Part shown: piece by piece, positions 38,613 through 52,269 of the stretch | Layout: every line of letters begins with the position of its first letter | Position numbering within the stretch: the stretch's first letter is position 1 | Source: Paramecium sonneborni | Lineage: Eukaryota; Ciliophora; Oligohymenophorea; Peniculida; Parameciidae | Assembly: GCA_905182985.1 (NCBI GenBank) | Contig: CAJJDN010000184.1 | Coordinates: forward strand, 101,693-165,692 | Length of the DNA stretch: 64,000 nucleotides | Reading direction: 5' to 3' | Notes under the pieces: model-generated | What the model saw: only the letters and a program-made list of their open reading frames with translations | The model's database searches: none | Told to the model about the DNA's origin: nothing | Program-made: the position numbers and the translations under genes

Positions 38613-40049
38613 ATGAATTAAATTCCGATCTCATGTTCAATTCCAAACCACAATGAAATGATTTCTTTTGCTTGTTTTAATGAAAGTTGTTCAGAATCAA
38701 GATTAGGTTGCTTTTAGTGTATTCAAAAAAATTTGCACATTGCCCATTAAGAGGATTTAAGACAAATCCCTTATGTATTTAATATATTATCAGATACATC
38801 TAATGAGTGTAATGAATTGATAAATTTACTTAATCTTCTAAATGGAAAAATCAACCGAATATTTAATCAATTAAAGGAAAATTTACGATTTTAATACTCA
38901 ATCACAAATGAATAATGGTAGAAAATGAACATCAAATAAATGAATGAAACTATCTGTAAACTCATCAATTTCTCTAAGGATAAATAAAAATTAATTAAAC
39001 TGGCCTCCGAAAATACAGAAGCTTTACTTTAATCTTTTAAAACTTAAATTGAAGAACTTATTAAGTGTCCTGAAGATGATAAATTTAGAATACAACCTTT
39101 TTAATATCAAGTAGTTAATTCTATAAAAGAAAATGATAAATGTTATTCAATATGCTTCAATAAAGACTCCTCAATAATTATTGCTGGGTATATGTATGGG
39201 TCAATTAAAGTATTCGATTTTAAATAAGGATAAATGAACTTAAAACAAACACTTTATGAACATAAGAGCCATGTTGGATGTCTATAGTTTATGAATAAAT
39301 AACATTCATTTATATCTGGTAGTAATGATAATAGTATTATAATTTGGAAGATAGATAATTTGAATTTATGGTAAATTTAATAAAAATTAATTGGACATAA
39401 AGATTATATTTTGTGTTTATTATTGAACACAAATGAAGACTTAATTATATCTGGAAGTGATGATAAAAGTATCAAATTTTGGAGTAAAGAAAAATCCTGG
39501 TAATGTTCCTAAACATTAGAAAGTCACTAAAATTCAATAAGAAGTATAAGTTTAAATAATAGCTAAACCTAATTGATTTCTTGTGCTTATGATGAAAATT
39601 AAATAATAATAAGTTAATAAAATTAAAAAAAAGAATGGATAATTGTCTAAAAGATAAATCAAAAAGGTCATAGATTATGTTTTATAAATGATGAATTATT
39701 TGTTGTTTAACCTGTCCTTTCGCAAAAAATATATTTTTATGAATTAAATAAGTCAACAAATTTATTTAATAAAATTAAAGAGCTTGAAGTTTAAAATGGA
39801 AAAGATTGTTATCCATATTTTCCATAATAATTTATAAAAAAAAAATAGATTTTGTTAAGTAAAAATGGACATCATGTCAATGTTATAAGGATAAACTCAA
39901 CAGAAGAATTTTAATTAGAATAATTTATAAACTTTGGAACAAATTCTCTTTTTGGTAGATTAACAGATGATGGCGAGTTTATGGTATCATGGGATGATAA
40001 AATAAAATAATTACAAATATTTTAATATTAAGAAAGCTAAAGTTTATGA
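38613..40049 (+). CDS. Zinc-binding / WD40-repeat protein, 478 aa
   Basis: Single-exon frame from ATG 38613 to TGA 40047-40049. The N-terminus has Cys8, His13, Cys21, Cys26, Cys33, Cys36, His42 and His45 (CFNESCSESRLGCFQC), a spacing like a B-box or related zinc finger. A helical, probably coiled-coil segment (about 65-170) follows. The C-terminal half is a WD40 propeller with clear repeats: FMNKQHSFISGSNDNSIIIW, GHKDYILCLLLNTNEDLIIS then GSDDKSIKFWSKEK, SHQNSIRSISLNNSQTQLIS, and a final LTDDGEFMVSWDD. This architecture is strongly expanded in Paramecium. WD40 propellers are protein-interaction platforms; the specific role is unknown. It is intact, unlike relatives at 35560-37250 and about 55750-58430. 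Confidence 0.9.
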
Positions 40050-41189
40050 TGATGATTTTATAGTAATTGAATTATTTTAATTTATTTAAAGATTGATAAT
40101 AAACATTAATTTTATAATAAAACAATTAAATAAAAAAGGTAGATCCTGTCCTAATTCATTTGTTATTAAAGATTATTTAAAGAAATTTAAAAGGAAAATT
40201 GGATATTAATTTTGTAAATCAATATTTTTTAGTATTTAAAAGGTTTTTATACAAATAGCTAACTTATTCTAAATTCAATTTTCGAATAAATTCACTTCAG
40301 ATTCAAATTTAAGAAAATAAATTTTATAGTATGAACCAATAAATTTTAATATAGAATATTTTTGTTTTAGAATTTATTTTAAACAAAAATCCTACTCATT
40401 AGTTTTGTTCGAGAATAATATTTTTGAGGAGATTTTTTCAAAACAAATAAATTTATAAGAACAATAGAAAGATTATAATTTAGAAGTGGAAATAATTATG
40501 GACCACTTGTAAATATGATGAAAATGAAAAGAATATTCTTTAATATTTTCATATAATGTAGATCATCATTAATTTGTAATTAAAAAGATTTGATTAATAA
40601 CCGGTTTATTCAATTATTTTTTTATTTTTTATTCAATAAAAAAAATAAAAATCACTAAAAATAAATAAATCTGTTATATCTTTATTCTTCAAATATTTTA
40701 TCTTAAATTAGAATATGTATTAGTATTTGACATAATTGGAAAGAGATGAAATTAATTTTTAAATTACTTTTAAATTTGTTTATGATTATTAATTTTATTA
40801 TTGATGGGTACATACATTCTATAACTAAAAATAAAAAATTTATAATCTGGTACTTCGCCAAATATTCTTTGTTATTTTTTTTGATGAAGAAAAATTTATA
40901 AATAGTGATAGTTCTTATAAAAAAATTAAACTTTTATATTGTTCGACCTATCAATAAGGATCTTGCCATTAGAGATAATTTTTTTTAGAGCAATCTTTGT
41001 CAGAAAGGAAAGTAATGTTAAGTCATTTTTCAACTGCAAATCCCTCAAAGTTTTAAGATTATCTAAAAATGATATTATAGTTTATTTGGAATATAAATTC
41101 TTCTTAAGAAATCAGAATGCCTATATACCATTATAATCACAACGGTTCCTTTTTAGGTTAATAAAGAAATTACTACAAATTAAAAGATT
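40050..41189 (-). other. Spacer with a minus-strand open frame of doubtful status
   Basis: On the minus strand a frame from about 41115 to the TGA near 40700 is open for roughly 140 codons. It begins YSKQTIISFLDNLKTLRDLQ and is protein-like for about 50 residues, then low-complexity. There is no in-frame ATG at its head and no recognisable domain. It is probably a remnant; the rest of the spacer holds nothing I can support. Confidence 0.35.
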
Positions 41190-44100
41190 TGAATTTTCAG
41201 TCGAAGGTTGTTTAGGGTATTAATTTTGAAACTAGATATACCCTAATGGTTATTTAGAGGTAAATTCTAGCAATCAAGCGGCTTTAAGAATCTCAATAGT
41301 TCTTAATAAAATGCTCCTACATTTCTTTAACATCTTTTCTTTACAATACATATATTCTACTGTAACCATAAATTTGTTAAGGCTAATTAATGAAATTACA
41401 AATTTGTGATCCTATAAGTCATAGTATTAATTTAAAAACAATAATATAGAATTTTCATATTCGATGTAACAATTGTATTGTGACATCCAATCGAGAATTT
41501 GGTACTAATTAATCTTGTGCTTGTCCACTTAAATCGTATGATTAGCCTAATAATCCTATATGCATAAGATACTAAACTATTATCTTTAGCCTGTCGTTAA
41601 ACATGTTCAACATGCAATGGATCATTATCTAATTAATGCTTAACTTGTAATACTAAAATCAACAGAATATTAAATGATCTATTCCTATATTTAAGTTTAA
41701 TCAATTATTATGATTCTTGATAATTAGAATGCCAATGTAATTAATTATTTTACTTTTTAAAATATAGTCCTTACTTTTTAAATTGTAATAATACTCCAGA
41801 TAATTGTCTTTCTTGTAATCAGATTGATATTTAGAGGGAAACACTTCTTTATGTTAAAATAAATTATCAGGAGCTCTCATTACTACTTATTAAAATCTTG
41901 GTAATTCTATTTGGTAAAGTATTATTTTTAATTATTTATATTATCATTATTTTTGTTTAAATTTTAATTATTCAACACAAACAAATGTATGATGATGGAA
42001 ACTTAATAAATCATAAAAATGTTCAATTATTTATTCGACATATTAAAATGCAGATGATTATTGTATTACTTGTATATCTACTAAACATTTAGAAGAAAAT
42101 AAATGTATCTTTGGTGCAAGTTATTTTGATTATATGCTTGAATTAAAAATGCATAAATTGTAAATTAAATCTCAAAAATTGCATTGAATGTAATTCAATA
42201 TTATTGAGAGAATTTGATAATAAAACTCAAACTTGTATTTGTATGATTGGAACTACAGATATAAATGGTGTATGTTAAATTAGCGATATAAACTGTTTAA
42301 AATTTATAAATGCTATTTGTAATTGTTCATCCTGGAAAAATTTTAAATTACTTATAAGTAATAAATGTTAATGTATTGAAGGCACTTATGAAACAGGTGT
42401 TGATAAAGAATGTTAGCTTTGTAATGCTACTTGTTTGACATGTATAAATTAAGAAAATTATTGTACATCACGTTCAACAGGTAAATATCGAATCTTTAAA
42501 ACAGGAAACATTTGCATTTGCTAAGAAGGTTATTTTGAAGATTTAGTGACTTTTACTTATAAACAATGCAAATTTTCTTGTTTAGCTTGTTAGGTTACAT
42601 CAAAAAATTGTTAATCTTGTGATTCCAAAATGAATCTTAGTCTAGATTTCAAAAATAAATGTGTATGATCATCAGGTTTTTACTTAAATTCAACTTCTAA
42701 AATTTGTGAAGGTAAATGTTCAATTATTATTTTAAATTAGCTTGTAATATCACATGTAAAGAATGCCAAAATCTTACTTAGTGTAATGAATGCGAATCTA
42801 TAACTAGACACATAGATTCAGAAAACTTACAATTTCTATGTAAAGATGAATATTTTGAAGTGAATTAAAGGAAATGTTCATTGATCAAATTTGTTGTAAA
42901 TAATCGCATATAATATAACTTGTAAAACTTGAATCAATTAAGCGATGAAATGTAAAACATGTGAAGCAATTTATCCTAAATAATTCATATGCAAGCATCT
43001 GTTTGGACGGATATTATGGTGCTGGAATAGAAATGTGTTTATTATGCAATAAACTATTTAAAACATGTTAGATTAGTTCTACTAAATGTTACTCTTGTTA
43101 TAAAATAGAGTAATTTAGATATTTAATTCTAATTTATGTATTTATAAGACAGGATACTAGGATAATAGTTTTCCATTAAGCGAAACTATTTATTAATGAT
43201 ATTTTAAGAATGTTAGAATTTTTGTCTCACATATTAAGGTAAAAAAGATTTATGTACCAGTTGTGATATTAATTAAAATAGAGTTGATCTCTCAGCAATT
43301 AAAAAATGTCCTTGCTCAACTGGATTCTTTTAAGATGAAAATGGAGAATTCTTGTAGAGTTTCAAAAATAACAAACTTATTACTCACATTTAATGCATTT
43401 TTTTTACATCTTAGCATAGAATTATTAGTTTTACAATTATTTGTCATATTATGAGGATGATGATCTTTAACTTGATTGTTAGAACTTCAGTGTTAGATGT
43501 AAACTTTTCTCACAATCTTCAGCAGGTTTTTATGAAATTAATCTTTTCATTGTGAAGGTAATTAATTCTTTAGTAACTTTTTAGTTTATGAAAATTAATG
43601 TAATACTTGCGAAAAGCCTAGTTCTAATTGTTTAACTTGTAGAGAAGGAAGATATAAATAAAAATGTTTGTTACATGGATATTTTGAAAGAGGACAACCT
43701 TTATGTCTATGTATTATTTATTAAATACTTTAAGAATGTAGTTTTTAATGTAAAACATGTTCATTATCTTCTTTGAATTGTTTAATTGGAAAAGGAGTCG
43801 TTAAATTATTCCATCGTGCTCTTACCCTGATGGATTTTATGATGATTTTTAAAATGATTTTTGTTAAGTTTGTGATCGATTATGTAAGACTAGTAATATT
43901 GATGGTTGTCTTTCTTACATTTGAGATAGAATTTTGACATCTGAAATGGCTTGTTAAAGAACCCCCTCATTCTGTCATTCATACTAAAACTCCTTGTGTT
44001 CTTGATTTTCCATTAAACCCCTGTTTTTTTCACTTATTAATATCAAGATAATATTTATTTGAAATTGGGAAAAGTCCAAATTGTTTTGTAGATCATAACG

Positions 44101-45200
44101 ACTCTATAGTAAACTTATTTATATGATATTAATCATAGAAGTAGGATAATATGTTTTTATTATACCAGGAGTTTAAATTATATTTTATTGATAATATTTT
44201 GACAATCTAAATTGAGTCTAAAAAATAAAAATATTTATTCTTTAGTAAGTTAAAATTCCTATTAATCCAGTTTCTCCTAAATCTTTTATAATTTGTCTAC
44301 TTATTTTTTAAATCCTTGTGATGATAATACTATACCAATCAAATCTATAATTTTTGATGGTCTCAGATAATTAATTGGAATTAAATGAACTTTTTCAGGG
44401 GATGGATAAAATGGAAATGGAAATCTTGGAAGTTTTGTCAATTCATTAAATAATCTCTAAAACTTAAAACTATCTATCCCATTATAAATATTGCTTAAAA
44501 AATCAAACATAACTTATTTTGGAGAATTTCAAAATTTTATTTAATAAAAATCCATTCTATTAATATAAGTTTAAACTCATTCTTAATAATAAACAACCAT
44601 TCTTTGGATTGCAAAACCTTATCATTATACTATTGAAACTATTGTATTACAATTTTAAATAAAAAAAAGAGTGTTGTAAAACAACAACCATTCCCTAAAT
44701 CGATAATTCTTGATATTAAGTATCTTTAGTTGAAGTTTATAGAAATGAATCTAATTCTAGACCATCAAGAGTTAAATACTCTGAAATAACTAATTAAAAA
44801 TTATTTTCTAATACAATTAAAATTATACTCTAACATCAAGAGTTGCATGTGTATTCTCTTAAAACATCTTTGATGTTCTGTTAAATTTTTAATTAACAAG
44901 AAATATTACATTTGAAATTAATGCACGAGGTACCAAGAAGTTAAAATAATTTTATTTGTTTATATGATATATTTAACAATGAATTAACTTTAGTTTATAT
45001 GGCCTAATGTTGATATTGTTAAGAAGAAGTATCTGAGTAGCTATTAAATTATTATTATTGTCTTGTGATAAACTCATTTCTTTGTGATCTATAAGTAGAA
45101 GAGATTGATAAAATAACTTTTTCAATTTCATGTAAATGTCTCTAGTTTAGTGATATCTTTCTTGTAAGATATACTAATAATTTCATATGAAGAAAAAACT
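41190..45200 (+). pseudogene. Large cysteine-rich surface protein, broken
   Basis: Plus-strand sequence encodes many CxxC repeats in the style of ciliate surface/furin-like proteins: ACRQTCSTCNGSLSNQCLTC (around 41590), CNNTPDNCLSCNQ (41790), CIKNCKLNLKNCIECN-like (42150), CQLCNATCLTCINQENYC (42410), CKFSCLACQVTSKNCQSCDS (42570) and CNITCKECQNLTQCNEC (42745). The frame from about 42128 to 42665 is uninterrupted for 180 codons. It ends at TGA 42666-42668, in the position of an expected Cys (CV-stop-SSGFYLNS). A good 29-nt intron follows (42712-42740). Further frame changes occur through 43900, and the cysteine-poor 3' part to about 45200 contains a VEVYRNESNSRPSRVKYSE block in fragments. It looks like a recently inactivated multi-kilobase gene; membrane segments could not be placed. 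Confidence 0.6.
42712..42740 (+). other. 29-nt intron in broken cysteine-rich gene
   Basis: The intron reads GTAAATGTTC...TTAAATTAG. Splicing joins LNSTSKICE to ACNITCKECQNLTQCNEC in frame, so splice signals outlived the coding frame. Confidence 0.65.
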
Positions 45201-46396
45201 ATTTAATAATAAAATTGAGAAGATAAAATGGAGGATTTTTATTAAAAATAAACGAATAACCTATCCATGGCATCTTTATTATTTTTTCTTTTTTTCTATA
45301 TGTTGAACTAAATTACATCGAGACAAACTTTGCATATAACTATATAAACCATGGAATAATTTTGAAAAGCACAAACGATGATATTCCAACTTTAGGAAAA
45401 TAAAAATTATTATTTTATCTAGGAAGCTTTGCTATTTTTAAGATGATTTTTAAAGTAATCTTATTTAATTAAATTATAGCATCTATACGATATAATCTTC
45501 ATATTTTATATAGAAAGTTTTATTGTTATTATCTTCAATTCAAAATTTTGAGCTTTATTTTTAAATTAAATATTTATTTCTTTTCATGTGTTTTATATCA
45601 ATATTTATTAAAAAAATAAATAATTTAGTTTAATCAAATAACAATATTTTATTATTATTAATTGTCTATTAAATTACTTAAAATCATTAATTGATTGATT
45701 GCTATTCGATTATACATTACTATCAATAATAGGATAACAGTCAATCTATAACTAATAACGACATTATTTTATATTATCATTCCCAATATTAACCTTTTAT
45801 TAGTTTATTAATATATTAGTTATTATATTTATATTTTAAATGAATATCAATAATTTGGGAAAAAAACAGCCCCTCTCTTATAAAGACAAAATTAATAAAT
45901 TAAATTTTATGTTTTAATTATGTAAATATCATACAAAAAGTAATAATTATTGTTAGAATATATTGAATTAAATATAAAATTATTTTTTTATAAATAGCTT
46001 TAGAGCTAAGCTAGTGTTCCATTAATAAAGTGTAAGTAAAATTATTTAGGCAATCTTTGATTCTATTTAATCAATTTTATTTGATAAAATAAAATGCATT
46101 GATACCTAAATAAGTGGAATAAATTTTGGAAATACTAAAATTTTCTAATTGAATTGATATATTTTTTGAAATGAATTGAAATAATTATTCATTGTTATAT
46201 TACCCTCTCTTATTAGAAATCCTAATAATATATTAAATGTGTTTTGGACAATATTTCTGATGCCATAATATTGTTATATACTATTTTGAAGTTTAATTAA
46301 ATCCAAAAAAATAGAAACTTAATAAATGGATGATATATTTTATCCATGTTAATGACCTTCTTAGTCACGTATGAGTTTTATATATTTTTAATTATA
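45201..46396. other. AT-rich spacer upstream of the CAP-G-like gene
   Basis: No sustained protein-like frame was found on either strand. It should contain the promoter of the gene starting at 46397; no element was identified. Confidence 0.45.
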
Positions 46397-49300
46397 ATGG
46401 ATGTTAAATAGATTCTGAATGATATTGCTGAGTATGGTGAGGTAACTAAATCACATATTCACAATTTACATGCAAACTTTTTAAGTGATTCGAAGTAATA
46501 AAATTCAAATAATTTATAGGAAGTTCACAAAATAGTTGGAATAGTGCTATTTATAATTAATTAAAAAGTGTAGTGGAACTTCAAAATAATGTAGAGTTTT
46601 ATTTGAAAGCTTGACATAATAATTTTTGGGTTTCATGATAAATAGATGGAAATAATAATCAAAGAAACCATGTAAGAACTGTAAATAGGTTGGAGATCTT
46701 AGAATGTATAAGAAATATTAATCATATAGGTTTATTCTTTACATGATAAAACTATTTGCCTAAGGAGTTGATTCTCAAAATTATTATACAAGAATATTAT
46801 GTGGAAGACATCTATTCAGGATTTTACATAACATTTCAGAGAAATTATATAATAAGTTATTTGATGATAAGATATCTTATGAATTATTGAATATCACAGT
46901 GGGATTGTTTTTGAAGAAAGGAAGAAAAGATGTTGGAAGAACTTAAAAAGGATTGGCAATAAAACTTGGATCATATTTACAAAATATTACTTGGGAAGAA
47001 GGAAAATCAAAATAATTGAAATAAGCAATATAAGCTTTACAAATATAGATGGTAAAGACTATTTTAGAAGAGGAGAAGAAGGAATTAAGGCTTGATGCTT
47101 TAATTAATACTGATGTAAATGAATTCACATTGTAGTATATACTGCTTAGACTTCGAGATATAGATGTGAACATAAGATTACAAGTATTGACTAAACTTAT
47201 AAAAAATAATCTAAATATTTAATAATTAAATATTTTGGATAGATATTAAGTGATTTATGATGGTTTAAAAGGTAATAATAAGAAAGTTATAGAATAATGT
47301 CATTTCTATATTTAATATTCTTTTGAATAATTGATGATAAAGAATGAAAAGAAAAAACAAAATAAATGCATTTAATAAGTAGTAAGAAACTTTGTAAATT
47401 TATTTGAAATCGAAAAAACATTAATATTTCCTTAATTATATTCTACTATTCAAGATGTCTTAAAAATAATAATTGAATCATCTCATCAAGAAAACTTATT
47501 AATATATTTCTAGGATACATTAAAGAATCTAAGTCATAGGACAAGTGGAGCTGAAATGACATTTTTAAAAGTTGTCTGTAAGATGAATGATAATTCTTAG
47601 GAATAAACTTAATTAATGTCATAAATGAATTAAATAATAGAATAGAATTATCCCAGTTCAAAATAGATAGCATATATATTAGATTATGATTTAGATTTGC
47701 TATAATACAATGAAATATTTTAAATTGCTGAGTTATAATTATAAAAATCGGAGAACAAAATAGAATAAAATATTTTATTAGATTAATTGGTTGAGTTTAT
47801 TAGTGAATACAAATAATTGGAATGCCCAAAAATATAATGTTAGAAATATAATGATATTTATGAATTCAAAACTAATTAGGAAATTGAATTTTAATGGTTT
47901 GCCTAACATTCATACTAAATTTAATTAGTTAAAAGTTGGTATGAATTACTGATACCCGCAATGAAAGTCATTAAATTATTGGTATAATCATAGGATCATT
48001 TTATTGACCTTGTTCTAAATGTTTTTGAAAAACTATAGAAAAGAAATGTTATGGAAAAGATATAAAATTTGGATAAAACAATTAAAGAAAAAGGAGATTA
48101 AAGAGAGAAACTTAGAAATGAAATACTATAACTAATGAAATAAAAGAAATATGATCATAAAACACTAGAGTTGAATCAATCAGTATTGAAGGAATTAGAT
48201 TAATCTTTATTATCAATATTTAATGAATTAGATTAACTGAAGGAATTTAATTAACAAATTGATTTGCATAGTTTATATTTATTAGATGCTTTAATAAATT
48301 AGTTGGATTTCAACAAAGTTCAAGATTGTAAATTCATTAAATTAAAGAATATTATTGTCTAAATGAATAAAAACTATTTACCTTTTGAAAACTGCTTAGC
48401 TAAGAGACTATCTTATCGATGTTTGGCCTATATTCCCTTATTTGGAATGAACATTGATGGTAGTGTTATTCCGAAATTTGCTAAATTTTTACAAAACCCA
48501 TATGAATAATCATAATATGATCCTATAATTGTAATTATAGCATTAAGAAGTATATTGGATTCCTTTTCGGTCTATCATGAAGATCTAGTTTGGGTATATG
48601 ATTCAAAATAGTATGAAAAATGGAAGATTTTGTAAATAATAGTGAATTACATTTTCAATCATAATTCCGTCGTTTAATTAACAGCAATTAAAGGTTTTGG
48701 TAATTTACTAATTAATAATAAATTATAAAAGCCTTATGTTTGGATTGCTCAATTATTATTTGTTTGGTTTGATTGTAAGTTTAGAAAACAAAATGAAAAT
48801 CTTGAAAGAATGAGTTGTATAATTAAGATCTATATCAATTCTTCGGCTTAATCCCTGTATACTTTTGAAAAAGCTTTGGAGATTTATTTTGGTGTATGCT
48901 TTCAAATACTTAAAGATAAAGGTTCAATTTTAAATCCTTAAATCATGGGTAGTTAATAATTATTTGATAACTCATTGATTCAAATATCCACTAACAGTGT
49001 TAAATTTATGAATTATAAGCCAATTAATGAAAAATAAATACAAGAGTTTAAGAATGATATTGATTCAGAAAACGTTAAGCCTAATTTTATTGGGCCTCAA
49101 GAAAGACTTATAATCTTCTTATGTAGATAAATTACTAATAAAAATTAAGTTATTTTACAATAAATTATAAGGTAAGTCATCAAGTAAACAGATTTTTTGG
49201 AAATTTATTCAGCCGTTCCAAATGAATAAACTAAAATTAATTTAACCCCCTCCTTTTATCAATGTTTAATTCTAACTTTAGAAGAATATATTCAAATATT

Positions 49301-49653
49301 AGAACATTCTAATATCGATACGAAAGATGAAATTATATTTATTAATGTTTTAAAAGATGAAGCAGCAAACAAGGGTTTTGATGAAGGATACTAATTAAAA
49401 TAATTTCTTTTCAAAGAATTTGATATATAGATGGATGATATCAACTATTTAATCAACGAATTCAAAAAAAATTCAATAATTATTCAAGGTCAAAGTCAGA
49501 AAGAAGAAGATTTTAAAGGTATTTATTATTATTCTATATATTTTAGATGAATTAAAATCCTCTTCAGAAGAGTAGAAAAAGCGGAAGAAAGTTTCACTAT
49601 ATAGTCTAGAAAGTACAATTAGACAATAAGACAATTTCAAAAAAAGATGCTGA
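46397..49653 (+). CDS. Condensin complex subunit CAP-G-like (Ycg1/NCAPG), ~1059 aa
   Basis: Proposed exons are 46397-46569, 46595-46705, 46730-49518 and 49547-49653 (3180 nt). The central exon is a TGA-free frame of 930 codons made of helical HEAT-like repeats: LRLRDIDVNIRLQVLTKLIK, a linker with coiled-coil character (KIQNLDKTIKEKGDQREKLR), CLAKRLSYRCLAYIPLFGMN, VVQLTAIKGFGNLLINNKLQ, and LERMSCIIKIYINSSAQSLY before FEKALEIYFG. Repeat order and the C-terminal half resemble the Cnd3 domain of condensin subunit 3 (CAP-G). In that complex it binds the kleisin CAP-H and DNA to compact chromosomes. The C-terminal intron (28 nt) removes an in-frame TGA. The N-terminal splicing is less certain: the 25-nt intron is needed for frame, while the 24-nt one (46706-46729) lacks TGA and could be exonic. 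Family assignment is by pattern, not by alignment. Confidence 0.75.
46570..46594 (+). other. 25-nt intron (inferred) in CAP-G-like gene
   Basis: The intron reads GTAGTGGAAC...ATAATGTAG. It brings the ATG frame into the long downstream frame and avoids a TGA 12 nt later. Confidence 0.55.
46706..46729 (+). other. Possible 24-nt intron in CAP-G-like gene
   Basis: GTATAAGAAA...TCATATAG has good splice ends, but the length is 3n and it carries no in-frame TGA, a class that is rare in Paramecium. Keeping it adds eight residues without breaking the frame. Confidence 0.35.
49519..49546 (+). other. 28-nt intron in CAP-G-like gene
   Basis: The intron reads GTATTTATTA...ATATTTTAG. Splicing joins QKEEDFK to DELKSSSEEQKKRKKVSLYS; the unspliced frame stops at TGA immediately after. 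Confidence 0.85.
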
Positions 49654-50479
49654 ATAATTAAATCATGATTTTTTTCATATACAATTATATTTTTATTTGA
49701 AATTTAATTTATAATTTTATTATTTTTTATTAAATATAATTATAAATGGTTTTAAATACTCTTGGGAAAATTTTTTTCTTTTTTCTCTAAAAATAAGAGA
49801 TAACAATTTATGTAAGTTATTTATTTCTAATATTTTAGAATTTGCATTTGAGAAAGTATCTTTCAAATTAATGATAATGAGGAGTCAATCAGCAAAAAGT
49901 GAATAAATATGCTTTATTAAAAATAATACTAAGTTCTTTAGTTTATATTTTAAAGTAGATACATTATCCAAAGAAATATATAATTAATTTTCATAAAAGC
50001 TGATTATTTAAAATAACTCATATAGTTCAAAAAAAAGAATGAATTCAACATATATGGTTTTTTTAACTTCATCAAAAAAAAATCAATTTTGAGTAAATAA
50101 ATCAAATACTTCTTGATGCCGAATTAATCTAAATTTTTTTTCCATTTAAAAGAATGAATTTATTGTAGTTTATTGATGGGAAATATTAGAAATAATGAAA
50201 TAAAAATATATATGGAATTGAAATTGTATGAAGTATTAATACAAGATAACAAGTTTTATTCTATTTGGCAATTCTTTTTCTATAAATTACATCAAATAGA
50301 TAAAAATCATAGCTTATTCAAAAGTCTTAAGAATTTGAAAACAAACTGATTTTAAGTAAACTTAAATTAAATAAATGAAAGAGATGGTTACCCTAAATTA
50401 AAAGTTAATAAAAATACTTTATTTCTCAATCAAATAAAATTCTTATTAATAATTATAAATATCATTAAATAATAATCTA
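49654..50479. other. AT-rich spacer, no gene seen
   Basis: Contains the 3' end of the CAP-G-like gene. A 53-codon plus-strand frame (50213 onward, MELKLYEVLIQDNKFYSIWQ) has no recognisable family and may belong to the degenerate kinase that follows. Confidence 0.4.
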
Positions 50480-51500
50480 GAAAGAATTAACTTTAAAATC
50501 CATAATTGCTCTTCCAAAGATGGATATACATCTATTGTTAATTTTCCTGCTGGTAAAATACTTAGATAGTTAAGATTAAACAATCCAACTTCATTTTTTC
50601 ATTCTTTATATATAATCATTTAAATACCAGTATTCTGAGAATTCAAAACAACAAAACCCAAAATATTTAGTATAACTAGGCTTAACATCGAAGAGTTATT
50701 GGATAGCAAAAAATTGTATTGTTTGGATTCTTTTACAAGGATAAAATAAAATATTTTCTACTATAACTAAAGAATTGTAATAAATTAAAGATTTAATACA
50801 ATGTAAAATTATGTAAAAGGATATAATCAGTTTCTATTCTTCTAATTCTCTTTTGTTACTTCTTAACGATTGCTTTCATTAATTTCAGGTATATTGAATC
50901 ACAAAAAAAGAAGATTAATTTCAATTTGCATCTAAATGTTTTAACAAGAAAATGCTATAGAAAGAAGAAAGATATGAATTAATATTTAGTTAATTAAAAT
51001 GATGTTTAGTTTAATCAAATTTAATAAGTACTCTAATCAATTGATTATATGCATTCTTAGGAAATCATGCATAGGGATTTGAAGCCGAAAATATTTATAT
51101 TTAAATAACATTAATTACTATAAAATCTAAATATAGTTGATCCACTCAATAAAATTAAGACGTCTATCATATCCCTAGATGTGGTACATCAAGGGATATG
51201 TTGCACGAGAAATTTGGTAATTTATACATCAGAAAAGTGAAGATGTACAGGAAATGAACTCTTTCCTGAAAACGATTACCCTGTAATTATGAAAATGAAT
51301 AAAAAATTTGACATAGTATTAGATGCCACAAAAAATACTGATAATTTATTTTATTAATTTTTTAGAACAACAGAATTAGGAGTGCAATAATGTAAAAAAA
51401 TGAATACTAACATACTAAAAATTCTTTCTGGCTGAAAAAATTGAATCCAGAATATTGTTTAACTTAGGAAATTTTCTGAAGATAGAGATAGAGATAAAAA
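50480..51500 (+). pseudogene. Protein kinase remnant
   Basis: In order, but in different frames, kinase landmarks are visible: a hinge-like YVKGYNQF (around 50810), EIMHRDLKPKIFIF (51061-51102; the normal HRDLKPEN has lost its Glu), an activation-loop end IPRCGTSRDM (around 51170-51200, where kinases have GTxxYxAPE) and a GNELFPENDYPVIMKM block (around 51255-51300). The DFG motif is not readable and TGAs interrupt each frame. It resembles the CAMK/ULK-like kinases abundant in ciliates; the class is uncertain. Confidence 0.55.
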
Positions 51501-52269
51501 AAAAATAATAATAACTTACAATTCATGCATATCTTATTTAGTAAATTGGTTAATATAGAAAAAACAGTGATTTTATTAAATAAATATAGCGTTTAGATTT
51601 TTTAACTCAAGCTTATATTTTAATGAGCAATTTTTTGTTTTAGGAAATAGATACATAAGCATTTCTTAAATAAAGATTATTAAAATAAAGAAAAACTTAA
51701 GGGGATATACTTTTTAATATATGATCACTTCTAAAAGAAAATGAAGGATCAGCTCTTGAATGTTTTTGTAATTACCCAATTAGTTTTATTAATCTAAATT
51801 TAATTAGAAGCTAATATATTGCCTTTCCTATTTAATTAATCGACATTCATAAAATATATATTGCACTCATTTTTTGGAGGTTGCAAAATTATTTAAATTT
51901 AACTATCTGCTCATTAAAATACTTTAAAAAGATTTAATTAGAATCTTTTAATCGTTAAGGATTAGATGATTAGAATAATGTTTATAATTAGTAAATTTAT
52001 TATTTTTCTAATTTTTGTATTGATTTTGTATCTGAATATGAAGATTATACTTTAATATTTTAACTTAATTTGGTTATGATATTTAAATGTGCTCGAATGA
52101 AAAGGAGGGGTAAGGTTAGATAAGAAACTTAGATAATATTCTCAAATTAATTTCTGTGAATATACAAAAATCATTTATGTATCAATAAGATTTGCTAAAA
52201 ATCCAATTATCTTATTAAATAAATAAGTGAGATATAATTAATATTGATATATTTATTAAAATTTAACAA
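51501..52269. other. Convergent spacer, no gene seen
   Basis: Lies between the kinase remnant and the 3' end of the minus-strand gene. No supportable coding sequence. Confidence 0.4.
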
